Shown: piece after piece, positions 43,003-53,466 of the stretch
Numbering within the stretch: position 1 is the first letter of the stretch
How the letters are laid out: the number at the start of each line of letters is the position of its first letter
Assembly (NCBI GenBank): GCA_002370555.1
Contig: AP014718.1
Location: 2,294,001-2,358,000 of the forward strand
Direction of reading: 5' to 3'
Length of the DNA: 64,000 bases
Source of the DNA: Arthrobacter sp. Hiyo4
GTDB lineage: Bacteria; Actinomycetota; Actinomycetes; Actinomycetales; Micrococcaceae
Program-made: the position numbers and the translations under genes
Notes under the pieces: generated by a model
Told to the model about the DNA's origin: nothing
What the model saw: the letters and a program-made list of their open reading frames with translations, nothing else
The model's database searches: none

Positions 43003-43994
43003 CTATTTTTCTCCAAAACTTTGCTGACATTATCAACATTGTCCGTCATCCACTGCAGGTACGTCTTGCCTTCGGGCAGGGTTTCGCTGAGGTCAATGAC
43101 TGGAACACCGGCCGCTTCGGCCGCCTTTTTCAGCGCCTGCGTCTGGGCCCCTCTGTCTGCGCGTTGTAGGCGAGGAACCTGATGTCCTTGGATCCGGCCA
43201 GGTCCGTGGCGGCCTTCAGCACGGCTGGCGGACGTCCGAACCTTCCTCGATCGCGGCTGTGTAGTCGGCCGGAGTCTTGTTCTCCAGCCCTGCCGCCTCG
43301 AGCAGGTACAGCGGGACGGGCTCGGTCACGGCCACGGCCGCGCCCGTTCCTTCGGCCTTCAAGGCGGCGAGCTTGCCTGCCAGGCCATCCACCCCGGCTT
43401 TGAAGGTTGCGGCATTGGAAGTGAACAGGGCGGCGGATCCCGGTTCGAGTTCACCGAGTTTTGCCGCCAGTGAATCAGCGAGCTTACCTATGGCATCAAG
43501 GCTGTACCAGGCGTGTTCGTTGAACTCACCGTGCTCGTGGTGGTGGCCGTCAGCTGACTCGCTCGCCGCCGACGACGAATCGGCGGGCCTTCCTCCGGAG
43601 CCAGGCCGCCCACGTCAACGGCCGTGACGATATTGCTGTGCGGAATGTTGCTGTCGTCGGCCATCTTGTGGAGGAAGGCGTCGTAGCCGCCGCCGTTCTC
43701 GATCACCAGTTCCGCTTTGGACACCAGCAGCCGGTCCTGCGCGGTGGCCTCGTACGAATGCGGGTCCTGGCTGGTCTTGGTGATGATGGAGGTGACGTTG
43801 ACTTTGTCCCCGCCGATAATCGCGGCGATGTCGCCGTACACGTTGGTGGACGCCACCACCTCGACGACGCCGGCGGACGACTCCGTGCCGGACGTCGCCG
43901 ACGGTGCTCCGCCTCCGGAGCCGCAGGCGGTGAGCAGCAGGCTCACGCCGGCGAGGGCTGCTAGGGACGTTCGGATGGCGGCGGGGTGGCGCAC
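42999..43994 (-). CDS. znuA: zinc ABC transporter substrate-binding lipoprotein (three frameshifts)
   Basis: This cluster A-I metal-binding lipoprotein is about 332 residues after repair. The lipobox is SLLLTACG. The mature protein reads VVASTNVYGDIAAIIGGDKV and SQDPHSYEAT, with a metal-site His. A His/Glu-rich loop (GHHHEHGEFNEH) follows a Ser/Ala stretch, typical of zinc (not manganese) binding proteins. The C-terminal half includes YLLEAAGL and the last metal-site Asp region VIDLSETLPEG. Bases are missing near 43590, 43230 and 43151. The start is GTG at 43994 with GAGG upstream. It heads znuACB. Confidence 0.88.
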
Positions 43995-44047
43995 GGAAAC
44001 CTCAGTTCAGTACAGGGATGGACTTTTGCGTCTCCAAAAAGCTTACC

Positions 44048-44074
44048 CCTAAATGTGAATGATTCCTATTTAGG
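44048..44074 (-). promoter_or_regulatory. 27-bp palindrome upstream of znuA, Zur operator candidate
   Basis: The site reads CCTAAAT-gt-GAAT-g-ATTC-ct-ATTTAGG: 7-base outer arms and 4-base inner arms are perfect, broken only at two bases. The core AATGATT matches the centre of the actinobacterial Zur box (TGAAAATGATTTTCA). It lies 54 bases before the znuA GTG, where a repressor would block RNA polymerase. Confidence 0.6.
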
Positions 44075-44109
44075 ATAGCCGGACCGGTCCCTTGCGGACC
44101 CGGGCGCGC

Positions 44110-45180
44110 TCAGTCACCGTTCGGCTCGCCCAGCCTCCTGATGCCGGTGGCCTGCGTGGCGTCCCGGATCTCTCCCACCAGCTGCTCGATCACGTCTTCC
44201 AGGAAGAGGACGCCGTGCGTCTGCCCGTCCGCGCCGATCACGCGGGCCAGGTGTGAGCCCGTGCGCTGCATGACGGACATGGCCGTTTCAACTTCGTCGC
44301 CCAGCGCGAGGTTGGCCAGCGAACGGATCCTGCTCTCGGCGATGGGGTGCTGGTAGTCCGACTCGGGAATGGACAGCACATCCTTCACGTGGAGGTACCC
44401 GGACAGCATGCCGTCATCGTCCAGCATCGGGAACCTCGAAAAACCGGTCCTGCTGACGGCTTTTTCAAACTCCACCGGCGTGGTGGCAGCCTTCAGCATG
44501 ACCAGGTCGTCAAGCGGAACCATGATGTCCGAGGCCATGTATTCGGAGAATTCCAGGGCGCCGGTGATCAGGCCAGCGTCGTCATCCACCAGCCCGTGAC
44601 GGGTGGATTCCTGCACGATCGACTGGACTTCTTCGAGGGTAAAGGACGAGTTCACCTCATCCTTGGGCTCAATCCGCAGCAGCTTGAGGATGTGGTTGGC
44701 GGACCAGTTCAGCGCGACGATGGCCGGGTTGACCAGCTTCGCAACAAACATCAGCGGCGGCGCCAGCAGCAAGGCAGCCTTATCCGCCACCGATACCGAG
44801 ATGTTCTTCGGCACCATCTCGCCGAACGTCACATGCAGGAAGGTCACCACCATCAGGGCAATCGCGAACGCCGCGACGTCGGCAACTTCCACCGGCAGCC
44901 CGACGGCTTCCAGGGGAGCCGCCATCAGGTGGTGGATGGCCGGTTCGGCCACCTGCAGGATCAGCAGCGAGCACACAGTGATGCCCAGCTGCGCACAGGC
45001 CAGCATCAGTGAGACGTTTTCCATGGCGCGCAACGTGGTCTGTGCCCGCTTGGAACCGGCCTCGGCGAGGGGTTCGATCTGGCTGCGCCTGGCCGACATT
45101 ACGGCGAACTCGGCGCCGACAAAAAACGCATTACCCAACAGGAGGACAACCAGCCACGCAATTCCGGCCCAGTCACTCAT
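44110..45180 (-). CDS. CNNM/CorC-type membrane protein with CBS pair
   Basis: This intact 356-residue protein has an N-terminal DUF21/CNNM domain with three to four helices (GNAFFVGAEFAVMSARRSQIE and VTFLHVTFGEMVPKNISVS) and two CBS domains (DIMVPLDDLVML and HLARVIGADGQTHGVLFLED). Such proteins, annotated hemolysin-family, are linked to Mg2+ or Co2+ transport. It has no C-terminal CorC/HlyC domain. The ATG overlaps the upstream paralogue stop (ATGA). Confidence 0.88.
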   Translation of the reverse strand: MSDWAGIAWLVVLLLGNAFFVGAEFAVMSARRSQIEPLAEAGSKRAQTTLRAMENVSLMLACAQLGITVCSLLILQVAEPAIHHLMAAPLEAVGLPVEVADVAAFAIALMVVTFLHVTFGEMVPKNISVSVADKAALLLAPPLMFVAKLVNPAIVALNWSANHILKLLRIEPKDEVNSSFTLEEVQSIVQESTRHGLVDDDAGLITGALEFSEYMASDIMVPLDDLVMLKAATTPVEFEKAVSRTGFSRFPMLDDDGMLSGYLHVKDVLSIPESDYQHPIAESRIRSLANLALGDEVETAMSVMQRTGSHLARVIGADGQTHGVLFLEDVIEQLVGEIRDATQATGIRRLGEPNGD

Positions 45181-46510
45181 CGTTCACTCCCGTCTTCCGG
45201 AGCAGGCTCTGCTTCAGGCGCCGCCGGATGGAAGGAGATCCGCTCGATCCTTCGGCCGTCCATCCTGGTCACGCTCAGCGTGCCTCCGCCTACGGCGACG
45301 GTGTCCCCCACTGCGGCGATCCGGCCCAGTTCACTCATGACGTACCCGCCCACGGTTTCGTAGGCGGCTTCGTCCGGAACGGTCAGCCCCGGGATCTGTT
45401 CGGAAAGCTCATCTGGGCGCAGCAGCCCGGGGAAGTACCAGTCCCCGGAGGCGCTCTGGAGCAGTCCAGGGCGTACCTTGTCGTGCTCGTCGGACACTTC
45501 ACCGACGATTTCTTCCACAAGGTCCTCAAGGGTGGCGATGCCTGCGGTTCCGCCGTATTCATCCAGGACAACCGCGAGCTGGAGGTTTCCCTCGCGCAGC
45601 TCGGCCAGGAGGGCATCGAGGTGGATGGTCTCCGGCACGCGGAGGACATCGGTCATGATGGCTCCGGCCTCCAGGTTGGCCCGCCGGTCCCACGGCACGG
45701 CAACGGCCTTCTTGACGTGGACCAGGCCCCTGATGTCGTCGGAGGACTCCCGATGACGGGGAAACGGGAGTACCCGGTGCGCCGGGCGGCGTCCAGGATC
45801 TCCGAGACGGGCTGGTCTGCGTCGATGGTTTCCATCCGGATGCGGGGCGTCATCACGTCGGCGGCCGTCCGCGCCGAGAAGTTCAGGGTACGGGCCACAA
45901 AGTTGGCCGTCCCGGCGTCGAGCGTTCCCATGGCGGCGGAGCGCCGCACCAGGGACGCGAGCTCGGCCGGCGTCCGGGCACCGGAAATTTCTTCCTTGGC
46001 CTCCAGGCCAAAGACGTTCAGTACCTTGTTGGAAAAGCCGTTGAGCACCACGATGGCAGGCTTGAAGATGGCCGTAAAGACCAACTGCGGCCGCGCCAGC
46101 GCCTTGCCCACCTGGAAGGACAGCGCAATGGCCATGTTCTTGGGCACGAGTTCGCCAAGCAGCATGGACAGCAGCGTGGCCAACGCCATGGCGATGACCA
46201 GGGAAACGGATGCCGCCGCCACTTCGGGAATTCCGACGGCGGCCAACGGGCCCTCGAGGAGGCGTCCTACCGACGGTTCCATCACGTAACCGGTCAGAAG
46301 GGTGGTCAGGGTGATGCCGAGCTGACAGCTGGAAAGCTGGGTTGAGAGGGATTTCAGGCACTTGAGCAGCGGGACGGCACCCGTGTCACCGTTATCGATG
46401 GCACGTTGGACCGTGGCCTGGTCAAGGGCAATCAGGGAGAATTCGACGGCGACGAAAAAGCCGGTGCCGGCGATCAGCAGGAGGCCTGCCGCGAGGAGCA
46501 ACCACTCCAT
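45177..46510 (-). CDS. CNNM/CorC-type membrane protein with CBS pair and CorC_HlyC domain (one frameshift)
   Basis: This paralogue of the next gene is about 444 residues after repair. The CNNM domain contains [21 protein letters not shown] and [19 protein letters not shown], followed by a CBS pair ([11 protein letters not shown] and [29 protein letters not shown]) and a C-terminal CorC_HlyC domain ([16 protein letters not shown]). One base is missing near 45750. The shorter gene downstream overlaps it by 4 bases, so the two probably work as a pair in divalent-cation homeostasis. Confidence 0.88.
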
Positions 46511-47008
46511 TCAGCATCCCGCCCGAAAGTCGGGAGTAATTGTGTGCAACCGGGGAACCGGACCGGCGGAGGATGATCGGCCGAAGCCGACGCTGTTTCC
46601 ATAGGGGCTCCGCCGGGGTGCTCTGACGGAGAATGATGGGCTCGTGTTCGGGGTTTGCCGGCTCTGCGGGTGGACTGCGCGGTGCTGTACGTCGTGCTCC
46701 GCTGACAGCCCCAGGCCGGCACCTAGATTTACTGTCCATAAGAATTTCAGTCTACAGGAGCAGATAGCGCCTTTCGGATGGCCGCATGGAGGTCCCGGCG
46801 CGCCCGCGCCGGAACGGCTTCCGGACGCCACAATCGGTGATCTCCCCGTCATTGCCATGATTTGGGTCACCGTTATTGGCAGTTAACACAGAATGCTCAT
46901 TAGACTGGCAACGGTCCGGGTTCAGGACGCAGAGACTGGTTCGAATGTTGTGCTGCGGCACCGTGGCGGCCAGAGAGAAATCAAACTCATGGAAGAGGCG
47001 TATTTCAA
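46511..47008. other. non-coding region between the CNNM genes and kgd
   Basis: This 498-base region has open frames on both strands but none with protein character. Two A/T-richer stretches stand out: about 46730-46760, a likely minus-strand promoter for the CNNM operon, and about 46860-46910, a likely kgd promoter. GGAAGAGG at 46990-46997 is the kgd ribosome-binding site. I see no riboswitch or repeat. Confidence 0.45.
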
Positions 47009-50000
47009 GTGCCAGAGCAGCCTAGCCACCGTCTACCAGAGGAATTTGGCGGAAATGAGTGGCTCGTTGACGAACTGTACGAGCAGTATCAGAAAGACAA
47101 GAACACGGTGGATACCAAATGGTGGCCCCTTTTCGAGTCCTTCGATTCAGGCAGCGGTTCTTCTTCCAACGGAAGCACGGCGGTAGCCGTGGCCCACCCA
47201 GCTACCCGCGAAATGCCGGCTGTACCGCTGGCAGCTCCGGCTTCTTCAACTACTGCACCGGCAACGTCGCCGGCCGCACAGCCCGCAGCGCCGGCCACCG
47301 CCCCCGCGGCGGCAAAGAAAGCTCCCGCTACGGTCGCCCGCGATGGCGCGAAGAAGACCGAGCCCGGAACCGGCGCCCAGCCGATTCCCGCCCAGCTTCC
47401 CAAGAACGTCAAGGCACCCACGGCGCCTGAAGAGGACGTGGTCTCCGTTCTTCGTGGCCCGGCCAAGGCCATCGCCACCAACATGGTCACCAGCCTTGAG
47501 GTCCCCACGGCCACCAGCGTCCGGGCTATCCCGGCCAAGCTGTTGATCGATAACCGCGTGGTCATCAACTCCAACCTGGCCCGTGCACGCGGCGGTAAGG
47601 TTTCGTTCACGCACCTCATTGGCTACGCCGTGATCCGGGCACTCGCCCAGTTCCCCTCGATGAACGTCTACTACGACGAAATCGACGGCAAGCCCAGCGC
47701 TATCCAGCCGGCCCACGTCAACTTCGGCATCGCCATTGACATGCCCAAGCCGGACGGCACCCGCCTGCTTATGGTGCCCAACATCAAGAAGGCGGAGACC
47801 CTCAACTTCTCCGAGTTCTGGCACACCTATGAAGACCTGATCAAGCGTGCCCGCGCCGGCAAGCTGACCGCTGATGACCATTCCGGCACTACGGTGTCCC
47901 TGACCAACCCCGGCGGCATCGGCACCGTCCACTCCGTGCCGCGTCTGTCCAAGGGGCAGGCTGCCATCATCGGCGTCGGCGCGCTGGACTACCCGGCCGA
48001 GTTCCAGGGCGCCAGCGAAAAGATCATTGCGCAGAACGCCATCAGCAAGGTCCTCACGCTGACATCCACCTATGACCACCGCGTCATCCAGGGAGCCGGC
48101 AGCGGCGAGTTCCTGAAGCTTGTGCACCAGCTGCTGCTCGGTGCCCAGAACTTCTACGACGAAATCTTCGAGTCCCTCCGCATCCCGTACGAGCCCGTTC
48201 GCTGGAGCCCGGACCTGCAGGTGGACCCTGCCGACCAGATCAACAAGGTTGCCCGGATCCAGCAGCTGATCCACTCCTACCGTGTGCGCGGCCACTTGAT
48301 GGCAGACACCGATCCCCTGGAGTACGTCCAGCGCAAGCACCCGGACCTTGACGTCCTCACCTACGGGCTGACCCTGTGGGACCTGGACCGCGAGTGGCCC
48401 ACCGGCGGATTCGGCGGCGCGCCCATGCTCAAGTTCCGCGACATCCTCGGTGTCCTCCGTGATGCCTACTGCCGCACCACCGGCATCGAATACATGCACA
48501 TCCAGGAGCCGGAGGAACGCAAGTGGTTCCAGGACCAGCTGGAGCACCCGTACTCGAAGCCGAGCCGCGAAGAGCAGCTGCGCATTGTGTCCCGGCTCAA
48601 CGCGGCCGAAGCGTTTGAAACCTTCCTGCAGACCAAGTTCGTCGGCCAGAAGCGCTTCTCCCTGGAAGGCGGCGAATCCCTCATTCCGCTGCTGGACGCC
48701 ATCATTTCCGATGCCGCCGACGACGGACTGGACGAGGTTGCAATCGGCATGGCCCACCGCGGCCGCCTGAACGTCCTCACCAACATCGCCGGCAAGACCT
48801 ACGCCCAGGTGTTCCGCGAATTCGAAGGCACCCAGGATCCCCGCTCCGTGCAGGGCTCCGGCGACGTCAAATACCACCTTGGTACCGAAGGCACGTTCAC
48901 CTCGGAAAACGGCAACGAGACCAAGGTCTACCTCGCCGCCAACCCGTCCCACCTCGAGGCTGTCGACTCGGTGCTTGAAGGCATCGTCCGCGCCAAGCAG
49001 GACCGCCTGGACCAGGGCGAGGCCTTCCCGGTCCTGCCCCTGATGGTCCACGGCGACGCTGCATTTGCAGGCCAGGGCGTGGTTGCCGAGACACTGAACC
49101 TGTCCCAGCTCCGCGGCTACCGGACCGGCGGCACCATCCACGTGGTGGTCAACAACCAGGTGGGCTTCACCACGGCTCCTTCTTCGTCGCGTTCATCCAC
49201 GTACTCCACAGATGTCGCCAAGATGATCCAGGCACCGGTGTTCCACGTGAACGGTGACGATCCCGAGGCCGTGGTGCGCATTGCCCAGCTCGCCTACGAG
49301 TTCCGCCAGCGTTTCCACAAGGACGTTGTGATCGACATGGTGTGCTACCGCCGCCGGGCCACAACGAGGGTGACGACCCCTCGATGACCCAGCCGATGAT
49401 GTACAACCTGATCGAAGCCAAGCGCTCCGTCCGCAAGCTGTACACCGAGGCGCTCATCGGCCGTGGCGACATCACCGAGGAAGAAGCGGAGCAGCTGCTC
49501 CGCGACTACCAGGAACGGCTCGAGCGGGTCTTCGCCGAAACGCACGCGGCCCAGACCTCGCCCATCCCGATCATCACCGCGGACTCCGCCGCCGTCTCCG
49601 ACATTGAGCGTCCCATCGCCCAGCAGGCTGACTTCGGCACCAACGCCCCGGCGTCCACTGCCATTTCTCCGGAGACCCTGGCACACATCGGCAAGGCCCA
49701 CGTCCAGATCCCGAGGGCTTCACCGTCCACGCCAAGCTCAAGCAGCTCCTCGAAAAGCGCGAGCAGATGTCCCGCGAAGGCGGCATCGACTGGGGCTTTG
49801 GCGAGATCGCGGCCTTCGGTTCGCTGATCATGGAAGGAGTTCCCGTCCGGCTTGCCGGCCAGGACTCGCGCCGCGGCACTTTTGTGCAGCGCCACGCAGT
49901 GTTCCATGACCGCGCCAACGGCGGCGAGTGGCTGCCCCTGGGCCACCTCTCGGATGACCAGGCGAAGCTGTGGATCTACGACTCTTTGCTGTCCGAATAC

Positions 50001-50806
50001 GCGGCCATGGGCTTCGAATACGGCTACTCGGTGGAACGCCCCGATGCCCTGGTGCTGTGGGAAGCGCAGTTCGGTGACTTCGTCAACGGCGCGCAGACCA
50101 TCATCGATGAGTTCATCTCCTCGGCCGAGCAGAAGTGGGGCCAGCGCTCCTCCCTGGTGCTGATGCTGCCGCACGGCTACGAAGGCCAGGGCCCGGACCA
50201 CTCCTCGGCACGCATCGAACGCTTCCTGCAGATGTGCGCCGAAGAGAACATGATCGTCGCCAACCCCACCACGGCGGCCTCGCACTTCCACCTGCTGCGC
50301 CGCCAGGCGTACAGCCGGCCACGCAAGCCGCTGATCATCTTCACGCCGAAGCAGCTGCTGCGCCTCAAGGCAGCCGCATCGTCCGTCGAGGACTTCACCA
50401 CCGGCGCCTTCCGCCCGTCATCGGTGACCAAGAGCAGCTGGTGGCAGACGCCGTCGAACGCGTACTGCTGGTCTCCGGCCGCCTGTACTACGATCTCCTG
50501 TCCACACGGCAGAAGACCGATGATAAGACCACCGCGATTGTCCGCGTGGAGCAGCTTTACCCGCTGCCGCACGAAGAAATCGCAGCAGAACTGGCCAAGT
50601 ACCCGAACGCGGAGGTTGTCTGGGCACAGGACGAGCCCGCCAACCAGGGACCGTGGCCGTTTATGGGCCTGAACCTCCCGGAGGCGTTGGACCGGCGCGT
50701 CCGCCTGGTGTCGCGTCCCGCATCGGCCTCCACGGCGGCCGGGTCGATGAAGCGACACGCAGCTGAGCAGGATTCACTGCTGAAGCAGGCATTTGCGCGG
50801 AAGTAA
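47009..50806 (+). CDS. kgd: multifunctional 2-oxoglutarate dehydrogenase/decarboxylase E1 with E2-like domain (three frameshifts)
   Basis: This actinobacterial Kgd/OdhA enzyme is 1266 residues after repair. A short N-terminal segment ([18 protein letters not shown]) and an Ala/Pro/Thr-rich linker precede an E2-type acyltransferase domain ([32 protein letters not shown], which carries the active-site H and DHRV motif). The ThDP-dependent E1 follows: [33 protein letters not shown], and the C-terminal [11 protein letters not shown]. Bases are missing near 49356, 49713 and 50420. The start is GTG at 47009. It decarboxylates 2-oxoglutarate for the TCA cycle and is usually controlled by a GarA/OdhI FHA protein. 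Confidence 0.93.
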
Positions 50807-50815
50807 TACCAGTGG

Positions 50816-50857
50816 CTGCCCGGCCGGACGTCGAAATACCAGACTCCGGCCGGGCAG
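50816..50857 (+). terminator. intrinsic terminator after kgd
   Basis: CTGCCCGGCCGGA and TCCGGCCGGGCAG form a perfect 13-bp stem with a 16-base loop, followed by TTCTGTTT. It starts 10 bases after the kgd stop. Confidence 0.9.
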
Positions 50858-50927
50858 TTCTGTTTAATGAAGATGGATCATAGCCACGCCGGTTGGCCTG
50901 AATCGGCACGGACGTAAAGAGGGACTT

Positions 50928-51525
50928 GTGGAAGACAGGAAGCTGCGGATCGCAGCTGTTGGAGATGAACTGCTGGCCGGGCTGGGCGATCCCAGGGCCC
51001 TCGGCTGGCTGGGCCGCGTGTTGGCCCGCACTCCGCAGGACGGCATGGTCATGGAAGCGTATGCCCTCCCCTGTCCCCAGGAAGGAACGGAGGGGCTGGC
51101 TGCCCGCTGGCAGGAGGAAGCCGGGCGGCGGTTCGGCGACCAGCACGAGAACCGCCTGGTGATCGGCCTCTCGGGCCGGGACATCGAGTTCGGCCTTTCC
51201 ACCGCCCGCAGCCGCCTGAATCTGGCCAACATCCTGGATACCGCCACGCAGAACCGGATCGAGGTTTTTGTGGTGGGCCCGCCGCCCACGCTGGACCCGG
51301 TACAGAACCGCCGGCTCGCCGATCTGAACACAGCCTTCGCTGACGTCACCACCAGGCGCAAGCACCTCTATGTGGACACGTTCTCACCGCTGCTGAACCA
51401 CGAACAGTGGCGCCAGGACCTTGCAGCCAATACCGGCACGCCGGGCAGGCTGGCTATGGCCTGATGGCCTGGCTGGTCCTCCACCGTGGCTGGTTCCAGT
51501 GGCTGGGCATGGACGCCCCGAGTAG
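50928..51525 (+). CDS. SGNH/GDSL-like protein with GDEL in place of GDSL (two frameshifts)
   Basis: This protein is about 199 residues after repair. It has a flavodoxin-like SGNH layout: block I is VGDELLAG at residues 11-18, with the nucleophile Ser replaced by Glu. Block III-like VIGLSGRDIEFG replaces GxND. HLYVDTFSPLLNHEQWRQDLA resembles the last block but has no clear DxxH. Without the Ser it may not be an esterase. Bases are missing near 51447 and 51520. The GTG at 50928 has AAAGAGG upstream. It follows the kgd terminator. Confidence 0.7.
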
Positions 51526-51547
51526 GCTTCCCCAACCGTTCCAGTCG

Positions 51548-51608
51548 CGATATATCTTGACTCGTCCGGCGGTACGTTATATCTTGGACTATCAGTCACG
51601 ATATATCG
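51548..51608 (+). promoter_or_regulatory. promoter with three GATATATC-type operator sites
   Basis: CGATATATC (51548-51556), CGTTATATC (51575-51583) and the perfect palindrome CGATATATCG (51599-51608) are spaced 27 and 24 bases apart. A -35 (TTGACT, 51557-51562) abuts the first site, and a -10 (TATATC or TTATAT) lies inside the second. They precede the DUF4097-PadR operon by 17 bases, so PadR autoregulation is the likely purpose. Confidence 0.7.
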
Positions 51609-51625
51609 CGGATTTGGAGGATTTC

Positions 51626-52467
51626 ATGACAGAGGACAGCTGGACCGTCACAGCTCCGCAAACCATCGACGTTGACAACGTCAGGTCACTAAAGCTGGGC
51701 ATGGTCCGCGGCAGGTTCGACGTCGTCACCCATTCCGACGCCGTTGCTCGCGTGGATATCAACGACGTCCAGGGTGATCCTGTGTCGGTGACACTGACGG
51801 ACGGCCGGCTTGAGGTCCGCCATCAGCTGCACGGCCCGCAGGGTTGGTTCAAGAACCTGATGGGCACGGTCAACCACAACAGCAACAACTCGGCGGTTAT
51901 CAGCATTGCCCTGCCGGCCGGCGTCGAGGTGGAGGCCGGCACAGTCAGCGGTGATGGCCTCGTGTCCGGAATCAGCGGGCGCACGCGGCTTAATACCGTC
52001 TCCGGTTCTGTGATGGCAGACGGCACATCCGGGGAACTCCACGTCAACACAGTCAGCGGCGAGGTCATCGCGCGAAACCACGACGGCGTCCTGACCGCCA
52101 AGAGCGTCTCCGGCGAGATCACCGCATCCGGCCAGTTCAGCAGCATTCGGGCTCACACGGTCAGCGGCGACATGAGTTTTGACCTGCTCGGTTTTACCCA
52201 CGACTTCGGTGCCAATTCAGTCTCCGGCGACCTCACCATCAGGCTGCCCCACGATGTCGGGGTGGACATCGTGGCGAAGTCTGCCAGCGGCGTTGTGGTG
52301 ATTGATGACCAGCAGTACTCGCAGCCCGGCGGCAAGGTGGAAACCATTGCCGGACCGGACGGGAAGCTGATGCTGGTCCGGACTAACTCGGTGTCCGGCA
52401 AAACGTCCATTTTCCACGGCCAGCCGGCCCGCAACGACGATGCAAGTAGCCGGAAGCGGGGCAATGA
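51626..52467 (+). CDS. DUF4097 beta-helix protein (probable frameshift at the end)
   Basis: This protein is about 280 residues if one G is missing near 52460. It is built from about eight repeats of ~20 residues centred on V-S-G-(D/E/S) (TVSGDGLV, TVSGSVMA, TVSGEVIA, SVSGEITA, TVSGDMSF, SVSGDLTI), typical of the DUF4097 right-handed beta-helix or adhesin-like family. No signal peptide is visible. RBS GGAGG precedes the ATG. With the repair it ends at a TGA that overlaps the PadR start (ATGA); as given it reads on to 52546. Function unknown, but it is typically paired with PadR. Confidence 0.8.
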
Positions 52468-53077
52468 TGCCTCCGGTGTTCGCCCATGGTGCGCTCCGGC
52501 TGTACCTGCTCGCACTGCTGGAGTCGGGGCCCAAACACGGCTATGAACTGATCAAAGCCCTCAGCGAACGGTTCGGCGGCACCTACTCCCCAGCGCAGGG
52601 ACCATCTATCCGCGGCTGGGGAAGCTGGAAGAGGAAGGGCTCGTCGACACCGAGCCTGTTGGCCGCCGCACCAACTACCGCATCACGGCGGCGGGGCTTG
52701 CCGAACTCAACAAACGCCGGGAGGAACTTGCCGGCGTCGAGAACGACATTTCCGCTTCCGTCCGCCGTCTGGCGGACAACCTGCGGGCAGATATCCGCGC
52801 TAACATGCGCGGGTTGCGGGCAGACCTGGCGGCCACGGCAGAGGCGGCCCGCTCCACAGCTCGGGCCGCCGATTTCAGGAAAGCCAGCCGCCAGCCGTCG
52901 GAGGGGATCCGGGAGCTGAAGGAAGCAGAAATGCTGCTGCAGGCGTTCCGGGACGACCTGCGTGTGGAACTGCGGCTGCAGGCCACCCGGCAGCCGCTCA
53001 GCGCCGTCACACTGGAAACTGTCAGGACCGTCCTGGACCAGGCGCGCATCTCTATCCGCAACTCACTGTCCGGCTGA
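52464..53077 (+). CDS. PadR family transcriptional regulator (one frameshift)
   Basis: This regulator is about 204 residues after repair. The PadR winged helix is clear: ALRLYLLALLESGPKHGYELIKALSERFGGTYSPSAGTIYPRLGKLEEEGLV, read here in parts, with the frame broken near 52593 (one C missing). The C-terminal ~110 residues form a charged coiled coil (RELKEAEMLLQAFRDDLRVEL) for dimerisation. The start ATG at 52464 (or 52467) overlaps the DUF4097 end. It probably represses its own operon through the GATATATC sites. Ligand unknown. Confidence 0.88.
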
Positions 53078-53217
53078 GGCGCCGGGCGGAACCGCCGGGC
53101 GGTGCTGCCGGACAGCATTGCCCCCGGTCACAGCCCGTTTCGGTTTCGCGGCGTGTCCCATGGTGTGGGAGACTTGAGGGCAGCTCTTTTGAGTACCAAC
53201 ATTTAAGGAGGCCAGCT

Positions 53218-53291
53218 ATGAGCAAACGTGCACGTAAACGTCGTGACCGTAAGCGTGGCGGCGCGAACCACGGGAAGCGCCCAACGCCTAA
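53218..53291 (+). CDS. 50S ribosomal protein bL37 (one frameshift)
   Basis: This 24-residue basic peptide starts MSKRARKRRDRKRGGANHGK and ends RPNA after repair of one missing C near 53281. It closely resembles bL37, the tiny 50S protein first seen in the Mycobacterium smegmatis ribosome, whose sequence ends ANHGKRPNA. The RBS AAGGAGG is perfect. As given, the reading frame runs on to 53805 in shifted sequence, which is clearly not protein-like. A strong terminator follows. Confidence 0.85.
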
Positions 53292-53316
53292 GCTAAAGCT
53301 TGGAAAACGGTTTAAG

Positions 53317-53355
53317 CGAAGGACCCGGAAGCCACATGGCTTCCGGGGTCCTTCG
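53317..53355 (+). terminator. intrinsic terminator after bL37
   Basis: CGAAGGACCCGGAAGCC pairs with GGCTTCCGGGGTCCTTCG around an ACAT loop, with one bulged G, followed by TCTTT. It lies 25 bases past the bL37 stop. Confidence 0.9.
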
Positions 53356-53466
53356 TCTTTACGAGGTTCGTTGCGCCTGAAGTACTGCTGGCGGGCATCC
53401 AGCCTGTTACGCATCCCCGCCGTCAGCCGTCCACGCGGCCACGTGTCCTGGCAGGTATCGCTTGCG

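Noticed and set aside
47246..49141. 631-codon minus-strand open frame opposite kgd
   Set aside because: It is a mirror of the kgd codon bias; kgd itself is fully conserved on the plus strand.
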